A stretch of 64,000 nucleotides of DNA from Erythrobasidium yunnanense (GCA_001600175.1 BCJC01000008.1:1242781-1306780), one strand, 5' to 3'; positions 29,131-41,775 are shown, counted from the stretch's first letter. Notes: generated by a model from the letters alone, not told the origin. A program made the numbers and translations.

Positions 29131-31885
29131 ATGGACGAAGGAGAAGAGAGACCATCCAAGAAACGCAGAGTCACCCAATCTTGCAATGTACGATACTCCT
29201 ATGGCCTCCTCCTTGCTTGTGTACCGGCTGTTTAGACTGTGTCTAATCTGACAGAACTGTCGAAAGAAGCGCATCAAATGCGACGGACAAGTAGGCCCAA
29301 AAACGCAATGAAGAGTCATAATTGCAGTACTGAGGCAATCCAAAGACTCCGGTCTGCTCACCCTGCGCTGCGAAAGATGCCTCCTGCGCATGGAGCGTAG
29401 CCAAAAAGCGGGGACCGGTACCAGGCAAGAATGCGCAAGCGAAGCTGCAACGGATATCGAATCATCTATATGATCTATACCAAGCGGTGCCCGGGCTAGA
29501 GGCCATCAGCGAGATGTTGCTCGGGCTGCAGACATACGATGCACAAGCCGTTTCGAGCTTTCTACAACCTCGTTTGCCAGCTACATTGGGGGATTGGCCA
29601 GCGTACAATATGTCCGCGAACAGTAAACATGCGGCCTGGAAATCTACCGCTGCTGGGAAGAACCTCGACGACGATGGCGAGTATGTATATGACCCGTCCC
29701 CTGGGCCAGATGAGGCTCCCCAGTCTGCTTTCAGCATAGGCAGCGATCCCGGCACATCTCGGACACAGCTTTCAGAACTACCAGAAGCTCTTTCCCAACC
29801 CCCTTCGGCACTACAGCTTCTATGCAATTCGTCCTCAAATAGCCTGACGCAGGTCAAGGCTGACAGCTACCAAGACAACCCAGTCTATGAGGATAGTCTG
29901 GAAGCGTTTCTCAAAGCATCGCAGTACGACATGTTGGAAAGTCCTCTTCCCCATCGAATTATATGGGAGAAGGGTTTCAACGATCGCAACCTCCGCCTGT
30001 ACGGCGCAACATCCGGCTTCATTGAGCTAGGAGCCGTTCCAAAGATTCAATCAAACCCATCACCACCTGTCGACCCCACCGATCTACCGCAACCTATCAG
30101 TATACCCAAGTTGTTCGAGACTTACCTGCACATCATTCACCCATATATGCCAATGTGCCCTCGCTTGGACATTATGCAATGGTCATGCAACCCGCGACTC
30201 TCAAGTGACCCAAATATACCCTGGGCTCTGGTCTTTGCGATCTTTGCATGCGCCATGCCGTACAGCGGTCGATCAGATCTTGTTGCTGCATCTCAAGAAG
30301 CGTCAGCTATGCGTCAAAAGGCGCGCTATCGAATCATCGAGGATCTGCACAATTCTACTGTTTCTACTGTACAAGCTCTCTTGCTGCTGAGTCTTGCGGA
30401 TTGGGGAGAAGGGGAGCTCACACTGGCTTGGCTGGGCATCTGTGAGTCTCTGACGGTTTCTATATGTTGCGTAGCTAAAATACATGCGGGACTCTCGCAG
30501 CCCAGGCCATCAGTCTGGCAATACACCTGGGCCTACATATTCCTCCGTCTAGTGGCCAGTACGAGGCTGACCAGACACAGCGACTTCTCACATGGTATTC
30601 CTTGGCTGTTTTGGATACCGCTTTAGCGTCACAGCTAGGCAGATGGCCATTACTTCCGGGCATTACAGCAGATCTCGACCTGCCCACAACGGGCTACGAT
30701 GAATGGGACTTCTGGAAATCACAAACTCCAGACGACCTGCACAAGATATATTCGTCTACTTCTGATGGACCGCTAAGGCCAAGTATGCAAGCGCAGCCCG
30801 CCGTGCCGTCAAGGATATACACCACATTCGGTCATTCTGTGGCTTTGGCCAAGATAGCACAAAAAATTCTTACTATAGCCAACGCCGTCGAGAGGACGCG
30901 AAGTCAGATGCAAGCTCTCAAGGGCTGTTGGGATGACCTCGAAAGCCTCGGTCGAGATCTCGAAGTCGCGTCATTTGAAGATGAACAGAACATCTCAAAT
31001 CACCCTCAGCATCGTATAGATGTGCATCTGGCGTGGTATCATTGGCGATTGGTGGTCATGCGGGAATTGTGAGACCAATACGCTGCAATAATCGAGAATG
31101 TGTTGACGATGGCTTGCAGGATATCGACGGGTGATATGCATGCTGATGTATGTCATGGCGAGGTCGTTAAGGCGCGTCATCTGGTTGCCGCAAAACTGAA
31201 GTTGCACACGTACTATCGTGCAAACGTCGGCACGAGTCTTCTGGCCTTTACAGTAGCTTCTATGGCTCAATCGTCAGCATCAGCAAGCCATCCAGAGATC
31301 ATCGCTCTGCGGCAACTGGGGTGTATCTTCCCGAGAATGGCACAGAAATTACTGTCTACTCTGCCTTTGGAGTCCGTCAATGCACCTGCGAGCGGTTCCT
31401 ATCCATTCAATTTCCCTCACGCACATCTACCCGTTTCGGATGTAGCAGTTCAGTCTGCTGCCACGCACAAGTCGCTCGCTGAAGCGACTCCCACATCTGT
31501 ACATCCCGACGCGACCCGGCTAACCTCGGCGCCGCAGAACATATGGCACTTTGCGCAGTACAGCCAGCCTGTAGCGAACAAGCAAGACATGCTGGTCCCT
31601 CCTCATCAAGGTACTCAAGGCGGCATATTTGCGAGCGGGTCCCGATCAGCAGTCGCAGAGGACTATTCGCTGCCTCACCAGGCTATCACCTCCCTTTTCG
31701 AGACCGGCAAGCTCGACAATCAGAAAGCGTTCGACGCAGCCAGCTGGGAACAGACCGATGTTCTAGCTGCACTTGGTACAATCGATATGCCGAGATTCAG
31801 TCGTGCCAGTACGCCCAACGAGCTGTCAGGCTTAACTGGAATGTTGGATCGCTGGTCGCACGGCGATGGGAATCTCTGGAGCTAG
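29131..31885 (+). CDS. Zn2Cys6 quinate-cluster activator (QutA-like)
   Basis: Likely the transcriptional activator of the surrounding genes. Five exons (29131-29187, 29255-29290, 29346-30441, 30501-31068, 31120-31885) give about 840 residues. The zinc cluster is assembled from three exons: KKRRVTQSC, NNCRKKRIKCDGQ, then TPVCSPCAAKDASC, a perfect C-x2-C-x6-C-x6-C-x2-C-x6-C. A basic linker KKRGPVPGKNAQAKLQR follows, then AVPGLEAISEMLLGLQTYDA, and the fungal-specific middle domain IPKLFETYLHIIHPYMPMCP through SQAISLAIHLGLHIPPSSGQ. The C-terminal 250 residues are disordered. Role is inferred from position between qutC and the repressor-like gene; a decayed partial copy sits near 52 kb on the opposite strand. 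Confidence 0.85.
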
Positions 31886-32055
31886 TCATGTTGCGCCATA
31901 GTTGAAGCCCATATTAGTGATATCGAAGTTTACTGTTGTTGTAGCTCGCAAACGTGAACGAGGATTGGAAGAACGCGCTTAAGGTCTCGCTTATACAACA
32001 ACATCCACTGCATTTGCAGCCTGGAAAGAGCTATAGCTACAAGCTAAGCATCTCG

Positions 32056-34507
32056 CTAAATCCTACCTATGGCTGGCGGTAAGCGGTAGCCGGTGATAAG
32101 TCGGAATTGTAGCTTTAGTGTCGCAGCCTCGATATCGGCTGGATGCAACACTACCCAGGCATCGGCCAGGCCAGCCGACTTGATGCGTGCCACCAGGGTG
32201 GAGTCGATAGAGCTTGCAGTGAGGTCCAGTAGAGTGCCACCTGTCGGAGATGACCAAAGGCTGTCGACTGCTTCCTCTGGTAGCGATACTGCATCGCAAG
32301 CGATGATGAGCGTAGGCGAATATTTGGCGGGCAGAGACAGATCTTCTAAATGTATAATGCGACTGTTGTCATCCGCATTCGACGTAAGACTTTGCACGCA
32401 GTAGATACGCTGTAAGCCAGCTTGAAGGAGGGCAGAAACTGCCTCTCTGCCTCGCCTACCCCTCGCGCCCAGGACAACAGCCACGCTGATCCCTGTTATA
32501 GCATTGATGGGCGCTAGGTTCCGCTGGATAGCCTCCGCCATTGCTATGGATCGACAGTTGTAATAGTTGGATTTGCCGGCAGCCCGGCTCCAGGTATCAC
32601 AGCCTCCTATCCAGCTGCCTTCTGGCGACACAAAGGCACCTTCAGGTGCACTCTGCGGCGATTCGACTGACATCAGACCGCCAGCTATTTCCGTTTCGCT
32701 ACCCACACATGCAGCGTTCACCAGAACATAGGGCAGGCTGAGGGCAGCAATGCCGGCTTGGAACCGCTCTATCCTGCTCTTGGTTGTTGTATCATCGAGA
32801 GACGCCTCAACGACAATAGCAAATGTTACCGTGTCGCGACTCGCTAAGAGGTGCCGCTGGATTGCAACGAAGGTAGGAAGGTACGAAGGAACGGGTAATC
32901 GGAAGAGTGGATGGGTGACTGGAGTAAGTAGATAGTTGTACGTGGCTGAAGCATCGCTGCCTTGACCTTCGTTAAGCGTAATGAAGGGAACGTCGGGAAA
33001 TGTTGGCTGCGACAGTTGTCGTTCGTTAAAAGACTGTCTGAAGCGGCGGAGACCCTCTAACTGGTTATGTTGCGAAGAATTCAGAGTGAGTTTGACGATA
33101 TCTGCACCAAGAGCTACGCAGTGATGATATAGCGAGTAAACATCATCGTGAGTCCAGCTAAGAGAACGAGATCGCTCAATATGCGATAGGATGACTCTTG
33201 TAGTTGGAGGCTTCTGGTCGATCAGCTTCCGTAGAAGCTCCGGTCCTAATTCCAGTTCGAGGTCTACGAACTCTACGCCCATCTTGAAAGCGGACAAGAT
33301 CAGGCTGGCATAGGAAGCCTCCGATGCTTCATCTAGTACAAAGCGTCCCTCTTGCCTTATTGTTTTGAGGCTAAAGACAATAGGTAGTTCGGAAAGCTTT
33401 CGTAATTGCGCCAAAGCGAAAGCAATTTGCGTAAGGTCGGGAGCGCCAGGATTTGCAGCTGGTGTGCTTTGTGGTGAGCTGAAGGGTGATCCTAGAGGGC
33501 GCTGCGCTTGTAACGTGTCTACTCGCAATTCGATGGCCTCGACTCCGCTAGTCGCCATTTCCAGTTTTCCTTTGTCCAGTGAGATAGGGTCTAGACCACC
33601 GAGTGTGAGGAGATATGTACGCCGAGGATGTTGAGGTAAAGGATCTGGACATGGCTGGAGCAGCCGCTTGACGAATCTCGTAAAGTCGCGTTCAACGTGC
33701 TTGAGGGCGAGCGAGGGTGCTTGCGGATCTCGCTTGGCCGTGAGAGAGTAATATGTATGTGTAGAACATTGTTCATAAAGCGGGAAGCGCTTAGACCAAA
33801 CTGCAAGAAGGAATTAGCAGACGTTGAATCGCTTAAGAGCAATAATAGTGCCATACCAGACCGGATCTCCTCGCCCCATTGCGGTCTTGTTCTTTCATTG
33901 ATGAGATAACTGATGACATTCTCCTTCTCACGCGTCAAGTGGATGACCGGGCCGCCGTTCAAGCCATAATGGACCAGGATCTCTCGGTTCTCTTCTCGCT
34001 CAACAACACCTCCGCCGCAAGCTATAACGAAGCCTTCGGAGCATTGTTCGAGTATCTTGCGCAGGATCTGGGTTTCGAGGTCGCTGCCCGAAGAAAGCAA
34101 GTCAGCCAAGAACCCGAGCTTGCTTCTCTGGCGGGCCGCACCGAAAGCCTTCCCAAGAATGTTGATCTATGTATTCATTTGGAGTGCATCCCGCGTACTT
34201 GCTGAGCGCTCTATCGCAATCGATAAAAGGTCGCCCGAGATGCGTTGCAATCACGAGCGCCAGAGTGCTCTTGCCGACCTGCGAAAAGGTGCAGAGTCTT
34301 GTGAGATCGCAGCATCTTTCTTGCAGTCAAGGCTGAACATACGCCGCGAAATCCGCTGATGATAAGGCTCGCTTTTGGATTGAAATGCTTTGTTCCGCGA
34401 CTTTGTGACACCGTCATGCTTGCGGGCTGCTGGTCGACGGCAGGCGCTACGGTATGCGATCCATCATCAGTATTGATAGAAGCTCGAGGAGCATCTTCGC
34501 TCTCCAT
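32056..34507 (-). CDS. qutR: AROM-derived quinate repressor (QutR / QA-1S-like)
   Basis: Four exons (34507-34343, 34278-34142, 34083-33857, 33800-32056), about 757 residues. Domain order matches the last three domains of the AROM enzyme. A shikimate-kinase-like part holds an intact P-loop GFRGVGKST and ACGGGVVERE. A type I dehydroquinase-like part holds LDPISLDKGKLEMATSGVEA and ADIVKLTLNSS. The C-terminus is shikimate-dehydrogenase-like. In AROM-type dehydroquinases the catalytic His sits in SYHD; here the aligned stretch is LSHIE, so the His is replaced, which fits a sensor rather than an enzyme. In Aspergillus and Neurospora such proteins bind the activator and block it without quinate. The start at 34507 (MESEDAPRAS) is the first ATG in the exon. 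Confidence 0.87.
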
Positions 34508-34695
34508 TGACCGGATCAAAAGGCTGATCTGTGCCGGAACGTATTCAAAGCGGACTTGTCAAAGAGACGCAGAGATTGATTCTCTTCTTCTCCTGACACT
34601 CAACAGCTTCTATATCGTCTGTGAAAGGCTATTGGTCCGCTTGCTGGCTCTAAATGAACGACTGCGACATCTACGCCAGCGAATATCCTCAGCGA

Positions 34696-36211
34696 TCAAG
34701 CCATGGGACGCTTATAGTCCATGACCTCGACACGCCGCCATATCTCCTTCGCGAGACGATCCTGTGCTTCTCTTGCTGTTTCGCCCTCCGTCCCGCTGCA
34801 AGGCCGTATGGCTAGATACAGCCGGCCGCCCAGATTGGCACCAGGAAGAGGTGCTTTCGAGGTTATATCAAAGTCTTCCGGCGGCTGTGCAGAGTACACG
34901 AAGCCTCCTGCTTCTTGTAATATGCATGTACCGGCACTAAAGGCAAGTCAGAGCGCTCTCCTCAGAAGAGGCCCCAGACTTACGCAATATCCCATTCCCA
35001 GCACCCAGCCTCCCAGAAGACATCTACAGCGCCCGTTGCTACGTAGACCATATCTAGAGCAGCAGAACCCAGCGAGCGGACGCCATGAACCATTCCTACA
35101 AGATTATGCGATGAGACCGATACTTGTCATGTATTGAAGGGTTATGTTCTCACCTCCCTTTCCGCCGCGACCTCCTACTTCGCAAGCCATATTCCACATC
35201 GAGTTGACCTTCTTTGTCAAGTTTCCGTCTGGCCTGTCTTTTCGGTCTTTGCCCCACTCTGCCGCGAAAAGACAGCCTTTCGGCGCCTCTGGCGGTATGG
35301 CGCCTGGAGGCTTGAGTAAAGGTAAGCGGGCAGAATACTGCGTAGGTGCGCAAGTTGCAGATGTCCGCGATTGGGTTTGTATCAAGGCGGGAAACGATGT
35401 TGGATCGACCGGCGTTAGGAATGACCCCAGACCAGTTGCTCCAGAGTAGAGTGTGCCGTTATGAGAGTCTTGCGGGTGTGAAGATACGCCAGAGACGAAA
35501 GGGGCATAGACAGCTCCGACGACAGGTTGCTTGCTATTTACCGTGAGCTTCGCCGATTTTGCAATGAAGCCTTTAACGACTTACTTGACCACAAGAGCAA
35601 TGGATATGCAGAATTGAGGAAAGAGATGTAGATAATTGACCGTACCGCTACGCGAGAAATGGAAAGCGTTAGAATCGAGCATACTTGCGACAGAGATTAC
35701 GTAGCTGACTCGAGAGGGTCGACGATCCATGTGGGCGTCTATTGGAAAGAAGAGTGAGATATCGCTGCGTAACACAAGCGGACCGACATACGTTATCGAG
35801 CAGAAAGCGCTTCTCCTGGCCGGCGGAATAGCTTTCTTCGCCAATGATTCTGTCATGCATCTTAAGCAGGCTATACAGAAGGCTTGGAGCATGCGAAGAC
35901 GCCTACTTATGATTTGGATACTTCGCGGCTATTGCTTCGGAGATCATGCGTTCGCACTTGACCAGACAACCCATTCATGAGACTTTGTACAGCAATTCTT
36001 GGATGGTATAGTACGAGCATACTTCGAGGTCTGCTTCTGTGACGAGGTCGACAGAAGACATTTTGACTGTCGCAGTGATGTGCACGGAGGACGCAGATGC
36101 CGACGTCAGGCCAGCTCGCGCTGCAGCCTGGCCGCGAAGATAGCTTCCAGCTTTCAGTGCTATAGAAACGCAGAAGTCATGCGCTTCGAGTAGGTCCAGG
36201 TCACCAGCCAT
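34696..36211 (-). CDS. qutG: inositol-monophosphatase-like protein of the quinate cluster (QutG-like)
   Basis: Mg-dependent phosphatase fold. Eight exons are inferred. MAGDLDLLEAHDFCVSIALK begins the protein, SSVDLVTEADLE and IIGEESYSAG carry the first metal ligands, WIVDPLDGTVNYLHLFPQF is the DPxDGT signature, and CWEWDIAAGTCILQEAGG is the second signature with the WD pair, so the catalytic residues look complete. A roughly 60-residue Pro-rich insert precedes GCLFAAEWGKDRK. The gene lies just upstream of the repressor on the same strand, as expected for the inositol-phosphatase gene that accompanies quinate genes in Aspergillus (qutG). Its part in quinate use is unknown; the true substrate cannot be told from sequence. 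Confidence 0.87.
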
Positions 36212-36497
36212 AATTGCAAGTTGCCGAGCGAAAGCAAGCGCGTTTCGGAGCAGGAAATCAACAAAGCACAGTCTCGAAAGGATTTAGCAAACTACAGTAT
36301 AACTCCCTCTACCACAGAAGATTCTGGAGGTACACCAACGGCGTACATCATCGCGGTTGATAACAGCTTTCTCGATGCGATATCGCCTGAACAATGCGAT
36401 ACGTAGCGAGACGAGATCTACTCTCTCTGTGCATACGCCGCATCAGAGCTTGAACAGTCTACAGCCACAGTTGAGCGAAACCTCAAAGGCCGGCACA

Positions 36498-37409
36498 TCA
36501 TGCTAGGTCCCCGGGCTGCCAATGCCATGGCTGCGTAAAGGACATTGCGCTTCGCAGATGCAAGCCCACATCTTGAGCTTCCTGTCGGTGCTCTGGCTTT
36601 GCATGTTCTAGTGACCAGGCTGAACCGGGCGACCACGCGGGCACCAGGCCTAAACGCCTGGCGACCTCGGGATGAAGTCTGTAGAGCACTAGACTTGAGT
36701 TTTCGGCTGCCGGTGCGCCCAATCGTATGATGTGCGTGCCTTCCGCTTCTTGTGTTGACGTCTCGTAACTTGTCGAGTCGGCAACGACATATGCATCTAG
36801 AGGACGCTCCAGACGCCAGTCTAGTCCGCCATTTATCGCTTCCTGCTCAGCTCTTGGGTCATATGGACACGGCAGGAGTTCTCTGATGCTCATATTGCCT
36901 ATCTCCAGATTTACGTAAAGAATAGGCGCGCTACACAAAGAAAGGTTCAACAAGGTGGCCGCTCTCGAGGATCAGAAGTGCTCACTAGTATGCAAATATT
37001 CTCAGCTTCTCGGCGAACGGTAGCCTGTCATTCTGCGCTCTACCTCGAGCATCAGGTACCAATTCGGTCTCATCTTCCCACGTGTCCTGCTGCGCCCAAT
37101 TATTCACCATCCAGACGGTAGCTTTCGCTCCATCTCGAGCTGTTGTCTCGTCGGCAAGGAGGAAGGGCTGGAACCCATCATCCTCGGGAAGCGTCCCGTC
37201 GGTTTGAGTAGCTTGCGTAGCACTTCTTCAGTAGAGCTGAGGTCGTGCAAGTCATTGCGTTGATCAATCTCCAGACGTGCGCAAGGCCCATAGCCCTCGT
37301 GAGCTCCGAGTGCAAAGTCGCGCTTGATGGCAGACAGGGTTTCGTCCTGGATGTCACAGGTGAGGAACAGCTTGATGGTAGGAGGGGTATAGTCTTGAAT
37401 GACTGCCAT
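36498..37409 (-). CDS. unrecognised protein next to the quinate cluster
   Basis: Probably three exons. The first ends at ..LSSTEE, with a 46-nt intron, then DDGFQPFLLADETTARDGA onward to LRIFAY, a further intron, and APILYVNLEIGNMSIRELLP to the stop. The total is near 275 residues. The two inferred introns both restore frame and have normal sites, so I regard it as a real gene. I do not recognise it firmly. The pattern beta-strand, FLLADETT, WMVNNWA and VNLEIGNMSI faintly recalls the DUF6924 type of short fungal and bacterial protein, but that is only a hunch. It is transcribed away from CLN3 and lies about 290 bp beyond the start of qutG. Confidence 0.5.
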
Positions 37410-37523
37410 ATGTCAGTGTAGCGCGGTGGAACGAAAGCAAGCCGGTTATGGTTCGCCCGACTCGATATTCGTCAACGTTTGCTGCCTTTGTTGAGGACGT
37501 CTCTCTGGCTCATATGCCCATGT

Positions 37524-39474
37524 ATGCCTTCGACCATTCCTATGAGCGACATCAACTCGGCTCGCGATGCACAGCGTCCTCTCCTCGGAAAGTCCAAAGA
37601 CGATGATGTTGGATTCCAAAAGCGCAAGCTCAGCGCTGCGTTCTTCTTCCTCGGGCTGCTGAAGTAGGTATATTGCCAGAGTCGTACTCTTGCATGCTCA
37701 TTCTCCTATCGTTACAGCAATGTTCTTTATGCACGTTTCGGTCCTTGCGCAAGGACAAGAGCCTCACTAATTTGCAGAGCAGGTCATCATACTCAGCGCG
37801 GCGCTAGATCTCGTTCCAGTGGTACGGAGCACTATACTCTGCTGAGCTTACGCATCGCTAACCGGTCTGTTCACAGGATGTCCCGAAAGGCGTACGCGCT
37901 TGATTCCCGAACCAAATCCCGACTTACCAGGCTGCGATGCAGGTCATTCTGTTCGCAAACATATTCCCAGCACTGTGCGTCAAGCTTGGTTGGCCTTACT
38001 TTGTTCCCGGGCGCGTGCGATACGGCAGACGCGTTGTCGGCTGTTCTGCTGTTTCTTTCTTGGGCATTCTGGTGAGCCTGACTCAAAGCCCTGCACCGTC
38101 CGCTGAAGATTGGCCAGCTGGTGGCCCTGTCAGACAGCCTTCTGGCTCGCCTGTTCGGCATAGCATTGGCTTCTTTCTCTAGCGGGCTAGGCGAGATGAC
38201 CTACCTGCAGCGTACGACAGTATATGGTGATGACGATCTAGCAAAGCTGGCTGTCGGATGGTTCTCGTCTGGTACGGGTGCTGCTGGTCTTGTAGGAGCT
38301 GGCCTATGGTGGGAACTCCGTTCGTTGGGCGTCAAGGCAGGACTCGGTATAAGCTCAGTGCGTACTATACAAGCTGATCCAAATATATGCTGACTTCAAG
38401 AATTAGATCCTGCCACTCTGCATGGCGGCCTGCTATTTCCTGCTCCTGCCAAAGTCGAACGCCTTTGCAGGTGCAGATCGGAGCGCATACGCTGCTCTAG
38501 CTACCGGAGATGAGCAAGCAGCCGACAATGATGATGTGGATGACTCAGAGCCGATCGCTTCATCTCACCTCTCGAGCCGCTCCTCCATCACCAAGCCACG
38601 ACTTAGCACGAAGCAGAAGATCAGGCTCGCAAGACCGCTTCTGTTGCCTTTCATGATTCCTCTATTTGTCGTATATTTTGCAGAGGTACGGTGTCAGGCT
38701 TCTCGTAGCTTCCCCTGCATAAGTGACGTAGCCGATTCTTCCAGTACACCGTTAACACCGGCATCTCGCCTACTCTGCTGTACCCTGTTCCAGACAAAAG
38801 CCAGCATTGGATCCTGGCTTCCATCATCGAGAAGCTGAGCGATTGTGAGTATGTACAAGCTGTAGCGGCCGACCTAAGCTGATGTGCCTTCAGACTATCC
38901 GCTGTGGCAGCTAGTGTACCAGACCTTCGTATTCTTTTCACGGTCATCAAGCGTCATATTCCATGTCCCTCCACTACCAAGGCGGCTTATCTTTCTCCCA
39001 AGTCTTCTGCAATTCGGAGTTCTGCTCGTCGCCCTTTCCGAGTCTACCGGCCAGGTTTTCACAAGTCTCTTCGGACCCGGATACGCAATAGGAGCATGCT
39101 CCTTCCTCATAGCTGCAGAAGGTCTCTTCGGAGGTTTAGCCTACATTAACGTCTTTCTACGAGTAGGCCTGATTGAGGACGGGGATGAATCGCAGAGTCT
39201 CGAGAGGAAGGAGATCTTGGCTAGACGCGAGTTCAGAATAGCATGCGTTGGATTCGCAGATACGCTGGGCATTGTCGCAGCCAGGTAAGCCAGACATCAT
39301 TCCAATCAACCGTCCAAGCTTGACAATTGTTCCAGCTTCCTCAGTTCTTGGCTGGAGCCGACGCTGTGTAGATGTAAGTGTCTTATGATATGTACTGACA
39401 TACCTGAATTGAGCTTGTGCATCTGCTCAGATCAAGTCGATCATGGTCGGCTTCTATGCCGGCAAGTGAAGTAA
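37524..39474 (+). CDS. BTN1: CLN3/Btn1-type lysosomal/vacuolar membrane protein
   Basis: Battenin family, a polytopic vacuolar membrane protein affecting vacuolar pH and basic amino acid handling; loss of the human orthologue causes Batten disease. About nine exons. Recognisable blocks are RKLSAAFFFLGLL, VIILSAALDLVP, VILFANIFPALCVKLGWPYF, FGIALASFSSGLGEMTYLQ, LAVGWFSSGTGAAGLVGAGL, LLLPFMIPLFVVYFAEYTVN, YPLWQLVYQTFVFFSRSSS, AAEGLFGGLAYINVFLRVG, and a cytosolic tail ending in a short basic segment. Roughly ten membrane spans are visible. The start is either 37524 or an in-frame Met at 37542. Introns are short and several keep phase 0. Identity is secure although some internal splice sites, notably around 37735-37780, are less certain. 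Confidence 0.9.
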
Positions 39475-39625
39475 ATGCATCGAGATGTAGCTATAGGTCA
39501 TCTGTATGTGTAGTGTCTTTCATGCACTGTCGTCTATGCGGAACACCTGGCAAGGTTCCGTATGTTTCGATGTCTTTCTCTCTCGCCAGTCAATCAGATC
39601 AGCTTTTTACTACACGACTTCAAAG

Positions 39626-41721
39626 ATGTCTGTCACTTTGGGCAGCCGTTTTGCGAGTGGCAGCTCTGCGATGCTGTGTCGCTGCATCAAGCAGACTCAG
39701 CCCTCATCATCAGCGAAAAGAGGTCTCGCGACATCTGCCTCGACTTCTTCAAGCAGCAGCAGCAGCCCGAATGGACCTAGGAAGAAGCAACCGCAAACGG
39801 TGAGGGAAAGCTCAGAACGTACATCAAGTCAATTGCGACGCTGAATCAGCCGTTCTTCAATAATTCCTAAAAGCATGCGACTCCGCGACGTCGACAATTT
39901 CACGCTTCTACGTCCAAGCTGGCCGCAAAGAACCCTTATACCGTGCTTGGTGTCGGCAAGAGTGCTACTTCCTCAGACATAAAGAAGGCATACTATCAGG
40001 TTAGACTGCTCAGCCGGAAATGAAGCATAGGAACTGATATTTCGCGCCGTCTCGTCTGTCTAGCTTGCGAAGCAATACCATCCAGACACTAACAAGGACG
40101 AAAGTGCAAAGGGCAAATTCGTCGAGATCCAAGAAGCCTACGACGTAAGAAACGATTCGCCAGCTTGGTGCTTTCAGGCTTTTCTGACATGTTTCTCTTT
40201 CCTCTCTCCATAGACATTGGGCGACGACAAGAACCGCGCGACGTTCGACAAGTATGGAGCAGCAGCACAACAGCCTGGATTCAGCGAAGAAGCCTATCAA
40301 AGAGCCACTCAATTCGGAGGTGGAGGTGCTGGCTTCTCAGACTTCAGCGAGTTCTTCGGAGGAGGAAGAGGAGGGTCGCAGGCTGCGTCCGATATTTTTG
40401 AGACTATGTTTGGCGGTGCTTTTGGTGGAGGTAGGCCTGGATCTGCCAGAGCCGGAAGCACCTACAGCGTAGGAGACGACATTCAAGCCACAGTTCGCAT
40501 CCCTTTCCTGGACGCTTGCAAAGGAACAACACGCTCTATCGATATCTCGCCCGTCGTAGATTGCTCGACATGTACGGGCTCTGGTGTCAAAGCAGGAGCA
40601 AAGCGCAAGACATGCACAGCTTGTAATGGAACCGGTACCCAGCAAGTCTATATCCAGAACGGGTTCGCAATGTCAACAACCTGCAGGACTTGCAATGGTG
40701 CAGGGGTCTTCGTCAGCGAAAGCGATATGTGCGGTACATGCTCTGGTGTCGGTAAAGTCAGAACGAAGAAGACCGTCGACATACCTATACCAGCTGGAGT
40801 CGAAGATGGAATGCGCCTCAATGTGTCTGGCATGGGAGATGCGCCTATAGAAGGAAAAGGACGGCCGGGAGACTTGCACGTTCGCATCGATGTTATACCA
40901 AGCAAGACTTTCAGACGGCAAGGTGCCAATATCTACCACGATCGATCCATACCCTTCTACACAGCTATACTTGGTGGACAGGTCACCGTGCCAACTCTAG
41001 ATCGAGATATCAATGTCAAAGTTCCGGCAGGAACACAGCCTGGTGACGAGATGACCCTGCGAGGTCGTGGAGTATCTCGTGTGAATAGAAGCGATCGTGG
41101 CGACCTGTTCGTGCGCTTCAATGTGACTGTACCTCGGTAAGTCTCAATTTTGTCGACTGCAATCAGGCTTAACTGGTTCATTACATCTGTTCAGTTCGCT
41201 CAACAAGCATCAGCGAGAACTTCTAGAAGATTTCGTCGCGGAGACAGAAGGTCGACCGACTTCCCGCCGTTCAAGCCCACAGCCAGAGACACCGGACGTG
41301 ATCGCCACGGCTCCACCATCCTCTGAAACAGATACTACAGATGCAGCGTCGACTTCAGCTCCTGCTCAGGAAAGCAAAGAGGACGAGATTGAGACAAAAA
41401 CCACGGAAGCAGGTTAGTGTCTGTTTTTCCTCTGTCTTGCCTTCCCTCCGCAACACGCTATCACCCACTACCACATTTCCTAGTCGTCTCCGTGTCTCAG
41501 TCCCCATATAGCGCGAGCCAAGCTCACGCATCGCTCCTGCAGGTTCTGACAGGAGCGATAGCGTTTCTTGGTCTTCTGTCCGACCTTCGTCCGATGAAAC
41601 TACTTCATCGTCAAGGAGCGGTCCTAGAGATGTGCCATACGAAATTGAGGAGCAAGTGAGACCCTCGAGTCTGTGGGAAGGCTTGAAGGGGGCTGCTGCG
41701 AACTGGTGGAAGAGCCGCTAG
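39626..41721 (+). CDS. MDJ1: mitochondrial DnaJ (Hsp40) co-chaperone
   Basis: Type I J-protein that stimulates mitochondrial Hsp70 (Ssc1). Six exons. The N-terminal 60 residues are Ser/Arg-rich without acidic residues, a good mitochondrial presequence. The J domain reads [40 protein letters not shown] (HPD intact), then a Gly/Phe-rich stretch. Four zinc repeats follow: [32 protein letters not shown]. The substrate-binding C-terminal domains include [19 protein letters not shown] and [19 protein letters not shown]. The tail is Ser/Thr/Asp-rich and ends [18 protein letters not shown]. Fully consistent with Mdj1. Confidence 0.92.
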
Positions 41722-41775
41722 TTCCTCCTAGTCAGACAGAGGGTTTGTGAGGGAACTCCGAGCTGACATCAATCT

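Noticed and set aside
33591-34109. Separate gene for a shikimate-kinase-like protein
   Set aside because: Introns 34141-34084 and 33856-33801 join it in frame both to the upstream P-loop exon and to the dehydroquinase-like exon, so it is an internal part of the repressor.
32056-34507. Pentafunctional AROM enzyme
   Set aside because: The dehydroquinate synthase and EPSP synthase domains are absent, the dehydroquinase His is replaced, and the gene lies in a quinate cluster; a QutR-type repressor fits better.
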